A stretch of 12,346 nucleotides of DNA, taken from contig JAXJRQ010000170.1 of the NCBI GenBank assembly GCA_036310525.1, positions 1 through 12,346 on the forward strand, in the 5' to 3' direction. Source of the DNA: UBA4716 sp036310525 (GTDB lineage: Bacteria; Bacillota; Clostridia; UBA1381). The notes below the pieces were generated by a model. It saw only the letters and a program-made list of their open reading frames with translations. It ran no database searches and was not told the origin of the DNA. The position numbers and the translations under genes were made by a program. Positions 1 through 6,632 of this stretch are shown one piece after another. Every line of letters starts with the position of its first letter. Within the stretch, counting starts at the first letter, position 1.

Positions 1-33
1 AATACTGCTACTGAATAGTGGCAGTATTTTTTT
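1..33 (+). terminator. Rho-independent terminator (+ strand)
   Basis: An 11-bp stem (1-11 pairing with 18-28, one T-G wobble, loop TGAATA) runs straight into seven T residues at 27-33. The T-tract orientation fits a plus-strand transcript arriving from a gene left of the window. All recognised genes in the window are on the other strand, so this belongs to a different unit, possibly an integrase gene of an inserted element (inference). Confidence 0.75.
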
Positions 34-1881
34 GTTTGTAGCAAACCATTTGCGACAAAGTTGCGACAAAGGGCAAAAAGAAACCCCAGAAACCTTGTGT
101 TTCTGGGGTTTGTAGTAGATAATAATTATCTCTTTGAGAACCGTTTTGCTCTTGTTGAGATAAAGCTTTAGATTGTCAACCATTACGCTGTCACTTACTG
201 CCTTAAATCTGAAAAATCCTGTGGCGCTGAGTCCGTCATAGTTTTCGGCTTTGGCTGTATTTAAAATTTTCTTTCCGTCAACATAAACAGTCGTTCCGTC
301 TGCATCGGAAATCGTAACCATCATTTTATGCCATGCACCTTTAGTCAGAGCAGTTACTGAATCCGAACCGTTTACGAAAGCACCGTTACGCCATGCCGCT
401 ACAATAGGATATGCTACACCGTTTCCGCTGCTGTCTCTCTTGTAGTCATCTCTGTCAACATTAAACTGCGTTGTATTTGCTCCGAGGCATACGTCATAGG
501 TAAGTGTAGTAGTGTTATCAAGCAGACCAAGCTTTTTATCATATTTTATACGGAAATCCGAACCTGCACTAAGCAAAAGTACTTTTCTGCCATCTGCTGT
601 TTCAGTAATTGAAGTTTTTGTGCTCTTTTCGATTCCCCATTCTTTGTGCATATTTTTTGCAAGAATGAGGTTTTCATTGTCGCAATTTTCAAAGTCTTCA
701 TTTACAAAATATACGCTTTCATCTTTAGGCTCTTCTATGACAGGCTCTATAATATTGCTGAATGCCCATGCTTCTGCGGTAAATGTTGTTGATGCATCAA
801 CCGAGGTTGATCCGTCGCTTACACCCGTAAGCGCAACAGTATATACGGTTCCTTCCTCAAAGTCATACGGAACTTTTACTGTTTTGCCATCAATAACAAG
901 CGATGATGTATCTAATTCTACAGTCTCGCCGCCAACAGCGGTCACGGTTGCACCGCCGACATTTGCAATATTATTAGTGAATGTAAATACCGCCTCTTTT
1001 GGAGTTGAAGCCTTTGAACCGTTTTCGGGAGTAACGCTTTCAAAAGCAATGTCTGTGTATTTAGCCATTTTAAGTGACTTAATATAAATATACTGAGGAT
1101 TTGTCACACTTTCAATTTTTGTGCTGTCCTCTTCATTAAATGTTACAACAGGCTTATACGCATCTCCCATATTTGTCTCGTGACGTATAAATAATTCTTT
1201 ATTCCATGCCGGAAGCTGTGCCTGTCCAGACCATACGGGAGTATCATTTACGAATGCACTCATAGCACCCGTTTCGGTATCATATATAATTGTATGCTTA
1301 TTATACTGGTTGTAAAAAGCCGTTACACCTGTACCTGTATTGTACAAAACCTTTACCTGATAATACGCACCGTTATGTCTTTCAAGTCTCCAGAACTGCC
1401 AGTCAGCATGATTAGGCTTTGAATGGTTCATCAAAAGCTTTGAGTGATTAGTCATCTTAAGCTCAAGGTCAATTTTCACCTTACCGCTTGTCGGCAGCTG
1501 TGTCACTGACTGAACTATAGGATATGTTGACTGTTCTATCGTGTCAGCCTTTGTATAGGTGCCCAAAAAGGTATTCAGTCGAAGTACCTTTTTACCATCG
1601 TCATCGACAATATCAGCTTCACTTATGCTTTCGTATGTATCACCGTTTTTGATTGTATAACCGGAGCTTAGAACACTGTCGTTTGCCATAATCAGCCCTT
1701 TTCGCAAATCGTTTTCTCCGTCGGTCTGATTTTCAGCAGTGTATGCGCCGATATTGCAGCTTGCAAAATCCGTTTCAATAAGTACGGTTTCTGATTCAGC
1801 CGAAGCCGATACGGGTACAATAATCCCCAGGTTAGCACATAACGTTGCAGCCGCAAGTATCAGAGATAATTTTTTTAACAT
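1..1881 (-). CDS. Secreted LamG-like/SbsA-Ig-like repeat protein, interrupted C-terminus
   Basis: This is a secreted or surface protein, probably a glycan- or surface-binding module; no catalytic motif is seen. The ATG at 1881 follows GGAGGATAAAT. Residues 1-27 form a signal peptide (MLKKLSLILAAATLCANLG, ending near PVSASAES). A LamG-like beta-sandwich (about 33-285) is followed by an SbsA-type Ig-like domain (about 287-378, ESVTPENGS...) and a second LamG-like domain (about 390-575, ending VDNLKLYL). It aligns along its whole native length with the neighbour at 2361-4769, so the pair is a tandem duplication. Homology stops near position 156; the next in-frame residues (KSKTVLKEIIIIYY...) are unrelated, the second Ig-like domain and C-terminal domain (about 200 residues) are missing, and no in-frame stop occurs before the window edge. 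I read it as a truncated gene whose frame runs into foreign DNA. Confidence 0.8.
   Translation of the reverse strand, partial: MLKKLSLILAAATLCANLGIIVPVSASAESETVLIETDFASCNIGAYTAENQTDGENDLRKGLIMANDSVLSSGYTIKNGDTYESISEADIVDDDGKKVLRLNTFLGTYTKADTIEQSTYPIVQSVTQLPTSGKVKIDLELKMTNHSKLLMNHSKPNHADWQFWRLERHNGAYYQVKVLYNTGTGVTAFYNQYNKHTIIYDTETGAMSAFVNDTPVWSGQAQLPAWNKELFIRHETNMGDAYKPVVTFNEEDSTKIESVTNPQYIYIKSLKMAKYTDIAFESVTPENGSKASTPKEAVFTFTNNIANVGGATVTAVGGETVELDTSSLVIDGKTVKVPYDFEEGTVYTVALTGVSDGSTSVDASTTFTAEAWAFSNIIEPVIEEPKDESVYFVNEDFENCDNENLILAKNMHKEWGIEKSTKTSITETADGRKVLLLSAGSDFRIKYDKKLGLLDNTTTLTYDVCLGANTTQFNVDRDDYKRDSSGNGVAYPIVAAWRNGAFVNGSDSVTALTKGAWHKMMVTISDADGTTVYVDGKKILNTAKAENYDGLSATGFFRFKAVSDSVMVDNLKLYLNKSKTVLKEIIIIYYKPQKHKVSGVSFCPLSQLCRKWFATNKKILPLFSSSI
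50..71. repeat. Tandem 11-bp direct repeat TTGCGACAAAG x2
   Basis: Two perfect copies of TTGCGACAAAG lie head to tail at 50-60 and 61-71. A related word, GTAGCAAA, precedes them at 38-45. Short direct repeats placed between a terminator and a core-like inverted repeat resemble arm-type binding sites of tyrosine recombinases. The repeat is seen directly; the recombinase reading is inferred. Confidence 0.7.
74..111 (-). terminator. Rho-independent terminator (- strand)
   Basis: A 13-bp GC-containing stem (81-93 with 99-111, loop CTTGT) is followed on the minus strand by CTTTTTGCCC, a usable U-tract. It would end minus-strand transcription coming from the LamG/Ig gene starting at 1881. The gene's frame stays open through the hairpin, whereas the +1 frame stops (TAA) just before it, at about 131-133. 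Confidence 0.75.
126..163. other. att-like inverted repeat at the gene break
   Basis: TTATCTC (126-132) and GAGATAA (157-163) form a perfect 7-bp inverted repeat with a 24-bp centre. The right arm is native coding sequence of the LamG/Ig gene (it aligns with AAGATAA in the sister gene at 2979-2985); the left arm lies in the non-homologous DNA. Two inverted core-binding arms around a short crossover region are typical of tyrosine-recombinase attachment sites. No recombinase is visible in the window, so this stays a hypothesis. Confidence 0.35.
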
Positions 1882-1897
1882 ATTTATCCTCCATTCC

Positions 1898-1911
1898 GCC
1901 ACTTTCGTAGC
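1898..1911 (-). promoter_or_regulatory. 5'-leader stem-loop before the ribosome binding site
   Basis: On the minus strand GCTAC-GAAA-GTGGC can form a 5-bp stem with a GAAA tetraloop a few bases upstream of GGAGG. The sister gene has GCCGC-AGAA-GCGGC at the same place (4786-4799), with two of the five pairs changed but pairing kept. That pattern suggests the structure matters, for example for mRNA stability or ribosome access. Confidence 0.5.
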
Positions 1912-1915
1912 TTTA

Positions 1916-1921
1916 ATTATA
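1916..1921 (-). promoter_or_regulatory. Candidate -10 box of the truncated LamG/Ig gene
   Basis: A perfect TATAAT on the minus strand lies 35 nt upstream of the ATG, exactly as in the paralogue at 4804-4809. No good -35 hexamer is seen 17 nt further upstream (ACTATG at 1939-1944). The matched position in both genes supports a real promoter. Confidence 0.5.
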
Positions 1922-1990
1922 TTTAAAATTATTAGTTACATAGTAGTATGCTGTTAAATTGTAATTTATCGGTATGTTTGCAATGATGAT

Positions 1991-2058
1991 TGTAGGGGAC
2001 GATGCCTACATCGTCCCGTTGCTATGTTCACGGGCGGATGTGGGCATCCGCCCCTACA
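1991..2058. repeat. REPIN-like double-hairpin module
   Basis: An outer inverted repeat, TGTAGGGG (1991-1998) and CCCCTACA (2051-2058), encloses two perfect 9-bp hairpins. The first is GGGACGATG-CCTA-CATCGTCCC (1996-2017) and the second GGGCGGATG-TGGG-CATCCGCCC (2032-2053). Two REP-like hairpins inside an inverted bracket is the layout of REPINs. The folded form would be a cloverleaf-like structure in single-stranded DNA or RNA. Confidence 0.75.
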
Positions 2059-2094
2059 AGACTAAATTATTTACGCCACCTATAAATTAACCAT

Positions 2095-2124
2095 AAACGG
2101 ACAGTCGAGGACGCCTGTCCCTAC
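2095..2124 (-). repeat. 30-bp repeat module, copy 1
   Basis: This is the exact reverse complement of 4924-4953. It contains a 6-bp hairpin (GGACAG/CTGTCC) and ends in CCCTAC. Similarity to the other copy continues for roughly a dozen bases beyond the module (ATGGTTAATTTATA against GTGGTCAATTTTA on the minus strand), so the two are homologous and not a chance match. Confidence 0.85.
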
Positions 2125-2139
2125 GGCGAAAATGGTTGT

Positions 2140-2213
2140 TTGTAGGGTTCGGCGATTTCCGACAAACCGTAAATATGATTTTTACGGCACACTCTAAAGG
2201 CTGTGCCCTACAA
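2140..2213. repeat. Third hairpin module of the repeat cluster
   Basis: An outer inverted repeat, TTGTAGGG (2140-2147) and CCCTACAA (2206-2213), encloses small stems: TCGG/CCGA (within 2149-2161), CCGTAAA/TTTACGG (2167-2173 and 2181-2187) and GGCACA/TGTGCC (2186-2191 and 2202-2207). The bracket matches the other modules but the enclosed sequences differ completely. Confidence 0.6.
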
Positions 2214-2316
2214 TACATTTTAATCACACCGATAAATTACAATTTACATTTGCCTCTTTTGCAAACATCTTTCCCCAAAGGTGCTTGCAAAAAACACAAA
2301 TCTCTTACATTTTTAT

Positions 2317-2352
2317 TTGTCTGTATGGAGACAGAAGTCTCCATACAGACAA
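2317..2352 (-). terminator. 16-bp perfect hairpin downstream of the LamG/Ig gene
   Basis: TTGTCTGTATGGAGAC (2317-2332) pairs perfectly with 2337-2352 around a 4-nt loop, starting about 8 nt after the stop codon at 2361. On the minus strand the stem is followed by A-rich sequence, not a U-tract, so it is not a canonical intrinsic terminator in the gene's direction. It may act as a 3'-end stabilising hairpin or an imperfect terminator. Confidence 0.5.
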
Positions 2353-2360
2353 TAATTTAA

Positions 2361-4769
2361 TTATTTTTCAATTGCGCTGATAATCGGATTCATACCGTTA
2401 GTACTGTTCCAGAGGAAAATCTTTGTGTCTTTACCTGCGCCATACTCAGCAGCTGCCGATAAATCGGTCCAGTCGCTGTCTACTGAAACAGGGTCACACA
2501 CTACTACACTTGAAAGTGTACCTTCATAGTTGTATACCGCAACTACCATCTGTGCTGCAGCTGCATCGCCCTGATGCTTAACCTTGAACGAATATCTCTT
2601 TGTTTTCGGTTCAACAGTTGTTTCCTCAACATCAGTCATAGTCCATTCTGCATCAGCAGTTGTTGTAAATCTTGTTCTTACTGCTCCCACAGCTGAACCA
2701 TATGCATCCTTAAGACCTGAAAGCTCAACACCGTAGTTACCTGCTGCAAGTGCATCATCAAGAATAAGCTTAACAGTATTGTTTTCTACGTTTACACTCA
2801 TACCGTTTCCGTTTGTAAGAGTTACTGCCTCGTTTGTATCGGCAGGCTTTACAATAAGTGTTGCACCCGAAGCATCACCGATAATTTCACTGTATGTAAA
2901 TTCAAGAGGTGATGATGCCGTAGCTGTTCCGTCATACGCAGGACTTACAGCAGTAAGCGCTGTTGCATTTCCGTCAAGATAAATTTTAAGATTATCTAAT
3001 ATTACATTATCACCAGATGCTTTAATACTAAAGAAGTTTGTTGCACTAAGTCCGCTATAAGTGCTCGGCTTAGGTATATTATGAACAACTTCTCCGTCAA
3101 CATAAATTGTTGTTCCTGCTGTATCAGAAATTGTAACAAAAACCTTATGCCATTCCCCTAAAGTCATTGGTGCAGTACTCTGAGCATTCTCATTGTAATT
3201 ATAATAACCATACTCCCATGCAGCTACTACAGGATATGCATTACCTTTACTTATTACTGTCTCAACCTTAGTTTCAGGATCTACTTCTATGATTTTATAA
3301 TAATCATCTCTGCCAAAAATAAACTGTTTTGTATTTGCACCTAGGAATACATCATAGCTCACTGCTGTAGTACTGTCAAGATAAGTATTTTTCTTGAAAT
3401 TTATTCGTAATTCATGACCAGCTGTAACCTGAAAACCTTTACCTTCTTTTCCATTTTCTACAATTGCAGTTTCGGGTACAATATCATTCTTCCAAGCAAA
3501 ACTCCACGCACTATGCTTGTTATCTGCCGTAATAATATTTGTGTCGTCAGAATTTGTAAAATCTTCATTTACAAAGTATGTATTATTATCAACCGATGAA
3601 ACAACAGGATTTCCGATATATTTGTAACTCCATGCCTCTGCTTTAAAGCTTGTAGATGCGTCTGTTGAGGTTGCACCGTCACTTACACCGCCAAGCTCAA
3701 CAATATAATCTACATTATCTTTAAACAGATAAGGAACTTTTACAGTTTTCCCATCAATAACAAGCGATGATACATCAACCGCAACAGCATCTCCGTCTGA
3801 AGGATAAATTGTTGCTTCTTCAACTGATTTAATTTCATTGTTAAATGTAAATACAGCCTCTGTCGGTGTTGCCACACTTGAACCATCAGCAGGAGTTACA
3901 CTTTCAAGTGCTGTGTCTGAATAAGTTGTCATTTTCAGTGACTTTACATATACATACTGAGGATTTTTAACGCTTTCGATTTTTGTATTATCCTCTGCAT
4001 TATATGTAATTACCGGTTTATAAGATTCGCTTGTATTTGTTATATGTCTAAAGAACAACTCCTGTCCCCAAGCCGGTGCTCTTCCGATTTTCTCAGTACT
4101 TGTTTCCCATATAAAATCACCGTTCAAATATACCTTCATTGCTCCTGTAGCAGTATCCATTATTACAGTGTGCTTATTGTATATATTACAAACCGGAATT
4201 TTTCCGGTATCCGTGTTGTACAGCACTTTTATCTTATGTGTCGAGCCGTTGTTACCTTCAAATCTCCAAATTCTCCAATCAGTATGATTTGGTTTCGAGT
4301 GATGCAGATAAAATGATACTCTCGGACTCATCTTCAGTTCAAGATCAATCCTTACTTTACTGTTTTGTGGAACCTTTCCGATTGATTTCACAACCGGATA
4401 ATTTGCATCCTCCTCAGTTAATCCATCTGTCATTTTATATGTATTCAGAAAAGTATTCAGACGAAGTACCTTTGTACCACCATCATTAACAATATCTGCT
4501 TCACTTATGTTCTCATAAGAATCACCATTCTTAATGGTATATTTCGTATTCAAGTCATTATCATCTACCATAACTACACCGTTTCGTAAATCAGTTTCGC
4601 CGTTCTTCTAATTTTCTGCAGTGTATGTACCGAGGTTACAGTTCTGGAAGTTTGATTCAACAAGTACTGTTTCGCCTGTCGTTGTTGTCGTTGCTGAAAC
4701 AGGAGCAATCATTCCCAGATTAGTACACAGCGTTGCCGCTGCAATTAATACAGATAATTTTTTAAACAT
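2361..4769 (-). CDS. Secreted LamG-like/SbsA-Ig-like repeat protein with in-frame TAG at codon 54
   Basis: The natural start is the ATG at 4769 behind GGAGGATAAAT. A signal peptide (MFKKLSVLIAAATLCTNLG, cleavage near PVSATTTT, residue about 27) is followed by a LamG-like beta-sandwich (about 33-285), an SbsA-type Ig-like domain (about 287-378, ESVTPADGSS), a second LamG-like domain (about 397-598, ending DNLKIYL), a second Ig-like domain (about 604-706) and a C-terminal beta domain ending IFLWNSTNGMNP, a pattern I recall from extracellular carbohydrate-active proteins of clostridia. Codon 54 (4608-4610) is TAG where the tandem paralogue has CAG; the remaining 748 codons are open and end at TAA. 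A restart at the ATG at 4571 would lack both signal peptide and a good ribosome site. It is either a recently inactivated gene, a readthrough case, or a sequence error. Function is probably glycan or surface binding; no catalytic residues were recognised. Confidence 0.8.
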
Positions 4770-4785
4770 ATTTATCCTCCATTCC

Positions 4786-4799
4786 GCCGCTTCTGCGGC
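4786..4799 (-). promoter_or_regulatory. 5'-leader stem-loop, counterpart of 1898-1911
   Basis: On the minus strand GCCGC-AGAA-GCGGC forms a 5-bp GC stem with an AGAA loop just before the GGAGG site. Relative to the paralogue, one wobble pair and one A-U pair are replaced by C-G and G-C, so pairing is conserved while the sequence is not. Confidence 0.5.
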
Positions 4800-4803
4800 A
4801 TAA

Positions 4804-4832
4804 ATTATATTTTCGGTCTGACAACCAACCAA
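4804..4832 (-). promoter_or_regulatory. Candidate sigma-A promoter of the LamG/Ig gene
   Basis: The -10 box is a perfect TATAAT (minus strand, 4804-4809). With 17-nt spacing the -35 box is TTGGTT (4827-4832), which keeps the TTG core. It lies 35 nt upstream of the ATG, as in the paralogue. The gene may therefore be transcribed separately from the ABC operon. Confidence 0.6.
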
Positions 4833-4885
4833 GCGCCGACCGATGTTATTTTATGCATGCCTCTGATGTGTCCGTTGGTGTGTTG

Positions 4886-5030
4886 AATTGTTATTTATCG
4901 GTGACGTAAATAATCATACCGCTGTAGGGACAGGCGTCCTCGACTGTCCGTTTGTGGTCAATTTTACACGGACCGTCCGGAGGCCGGTCCCTACAAACAA
5001 CATTGCAGCCTTCCCGCTAAATTAACAATT
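4886..5030. repeat. MITE/REPIN-like element between binding protein and LamG/Ig gene
   Basis: Imperfect terminal inverted repeats are AATTGTTATTTATCGGTG (4886-4903) and CCGCTAAATTAACAATT (5014-5030). Inside, TGTAGGGAC (4923-4931) and GTCCCTACA (4987-4995) bracket two hairpins, GGACAG/CTGTCC (4928-4949) and GGACCG/CGGTCC (4970-4990). The right end overlaps the TAA stop codon (5029-5031) of the binding-protein gene, so the element inserted right at the gene's end. It has the same plan as the cluster at 1956-2245. Confidence 0.75.
4924..4953 (+). repeat. 30-bp repeat module, copy 2
   Basis: This 30-bp sequence beginning GTAGGGACAGGCGTCC is the perfect reverse complement of 2095-2124. The two copies flank the LamG/Ig gene at 2361-4769 as an inverted pair, so recombination between them could invert about 2.8 kb. 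Confidence 0.85.
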
Positions 5031-6588
5031 AATTTTTTGTATATCTTTCATATGCCGCATTATAAACTGCAACAACATCGTCCATACCCATGTTCTTTAA
5101 TGAGTTCATATATTCATCAAAGCTTGTTGTAACATCTTTTGAACCCATAATCCACTGCTGTTCCGTTTCACTTACAAATGTCTTGATTGCAGGAAACTTT
5201 GTGTCGATTATCTTCTGCTCCTCTTCAGTAAAGGACAATCCCGGGAACTGGTCGGCAATATATCCGCCGTCAATATAAGTTCTGATAGCCTCCTGCACAT
5301 CAGGTTCAAGAGTCTGTTCCTCATACCAGTAGTCCTGATGATATGCCATACCGCTCGGAACCTGTGCACCGATTTTCCACAGCTTCTGAACTACTGTTTC
5401 TTCACCCTCAAACATTGCCTGAGTAAAGGTCGGCTTTCCGTCCACCATTGTCCAGTGCTCGCCCTCGATACCGTAGTTTGCAAGAAGACGTCCTTCCTCT
5501 GTGAACCAGAAATCCATGTACTTAATCATCGCTTCGGGATTTTCACAAAGAGATGATATACCCCAGCCTGAGCTTGCAGCAATTTTTCTGGAGTTTGGCT
5601 CCCACTGCTTACCGTTGATGTCAGCAGGCGGAACAATCGGCGAGAAATCAAAGCCTTCAATTGACGAAGCAAGAAGCTTGTTGAAGGTTGATGTTGATGT
5701 GAACCAGTCGTGAGTTACACCGCCAAGATTTTCCTGAAGTGCATAGTTTCTTGCATTCTGCGAACGTGTGTAAATTTCTCTGTCGATGAGTCCTTCCATG
5801 TACCACTTCGCAACATTTTCAACCGCAACCTTGAATTCAGGTGTATACTGACCATAAACAACTTTACCGTCCGCACCTACATTCCAATCAGGTCTTACAC
5901 CGAATAGTGAATACAAATCAGCTACCGTCTTTCCTCTCTGGAAATACGGAATTTCATCAGCTTTTCCGTTTCCGTTGGGGTCTTGCTCCTTGAATGCCTT
6001 CATGACATTATAAAGCTCGTCAACTGTTTTAGGTTCTTCAAGGTTAAGCTTTTTGAGCCAGTCTTTTCTTACATACCAGCCTGTTGAAGCCTTTCCGTCT
6101 GCCATGAACGGAACAAAATACATTTTTCCGTCAAGATATGTAGCACCCTTTTTCATATCAGGATTTTCTTCAAGAAATTTCTTGATGTTGGGAGCATGCT
6201 TGTCGATAAGTTCTGTAAGGTCAATATATACACCCTGATCGATGTATTTTTCAATATTCACCTTATCCGTACCGATAATATCGGCAACCTCTCCCGAAGC
6301 CATCATCAGATTATACGCTGATGTTGCATCTGAATTAGCAGATGATGTAACACCTTCAAGTGTTACATTGGTAAGCTCTGCTGCTTTCTGGAACACCGTC
6401 CACTTTTCTGCATTGAATGCGCCAGTATTTCCTGTCATAAGGAAAATTGTTGCCTTAATAGGTTTGTCGCTTGCGGCATATTTTGCATTGCCGCCGTTTG
6501 ATGCCGTCTCTTCGCTGCTGGAACCGCAGCCTGCAAGCATACCTACACAAAGCACAGCCGCAAGTCCCATTGAAATAATTTTTTTCAT
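5029..6588 (-). CDS. Extracellular solute-binding lipoprotein of an LplA-type sugar ABC importer
   Basis: This 519-residue protein captures a sugar, probably an oligosaccharide, outside the membrane and delivers it to the two permeases encoded just upstream. It has a lipoprotein signal with the lipobox LAGC at residues 18-21, so Cys21 should be lipid-anchored. The Glu/Ala-rich linker is followed by a family-1 binding fold of usual LplA length, including the calcium-loop-like DPNGNGKADEIP at 203-214, seen in this subfamily. The ATG at 6588 has AAGGAAG about 10 nt upstream. It is the last gene of the permease operon, 44 nt after the second permease, with no terminator between. Its stop codon touches a repeat element whose hairpins could stabilise the transcript end. 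The exact substrate cannot be read from sequence. Confidence 0.9.
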   Translation of the reverse strand: MKKIISMGLAAVLCVGMLAGCGSSSEETASNGGNAKYAASDKPIKATIFLMTGNTGAFNAEKWTVFQKAAELTNVTLEGVTSSANSDATSAYNLMMASGEVADIIGTDKVNIEKYIDQGVYIDLTELIDKHAPNIKKFLEENPDMKKGATYLDGKMYFVPFMADGKASTGWYVRKDWLKKLNLEEPKTVDELYNVMKAFKEQDPNGNGKADEIPYFQRGKTVADLYSLFGVRPDWNVGADGKVVYGQYTPEFKVAVENVAKWYMEGLIDREIYTRSQNARNYALQENLGGVTHDWFTSTSTFNKLLASSIEGFDFSPIVPPADINGKQWEPNSRKIAASSGWGISSLCENPEAMIKYMDFWFTEEGRLLANYGIEGEHWTMVDGKPTFTQAMFEGEETVVQKLWKIGAQVPSGMAYHQDYWYEEQTLEPDVQEAIRTYIDGGYIADQFPGLSFTEEEQKIIDTKFPAIKTFVSETEQQWIMGSKDVTTSFDEYMNSLKNMGMDDVVAVYNAAYERYTKN

Positions 6589-6632
6589 ATTTTTCTCTCT
6601 TCCTTTCTTTTTTTATTATTGTAAAAAAATTA

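Larger units (their letters stand above)
1956..2245. repeat. Composite MITE/REPIN-like repeat cluster
   Basis: The cluster is bounded by a perfect 18-bp inverted repeat: AAATTGTAATTTATCGGT at 1956-1973 and its reverse complement at 2228-2245. Between the ends lie three hairpin modules marked by TGTAGGG/CCCTACA words (1991-2058, 2095-2124, 2140-2213), so it looks like several elements nested or recombined together. On the minus strand it shares spacer words such as GGTGRCGTAAATAAT and CATTGCA with the element at 4886-5030. No open frame of interest and no transposase is present, so movement would need a helper in trans. Confidence 0.75.

Noticed and set aside
512..1087. 191-codon plus-strand open frame
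   Set aside because: It lies antisense to the LamG/Ig gene, has no ribosome site, and its translation shows no family features; it is a shadow of the real gene.
1991..2213. CRISPR array
   Set aside because: The repeats are inverted hairpins of unequal length without regular spacers, and no cas gene is present.
1956..2245. Riboswitch or structured RNA upstream of the truncated LamG/Ig gene
   Set aside because: The hairpins belong to repeat modules also found at 4886-5030 and are bounded by inverted ends; no known riboswitch core was recognised.
2136..2360. 74-codon plus-strand open frame in the gap between the LamG/Ig genes
   Set aside because: It runs through repeat modules and the hairpin at 2317-2352 and has no ribosome site; not a gene.
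4608..4610. TAG decoded as pyrrolysine
   Set aside because: The paralogue has glutamine here, the protein is not a methylamine methyltransferase, and no pyl gene is visible; kept only as something to check.
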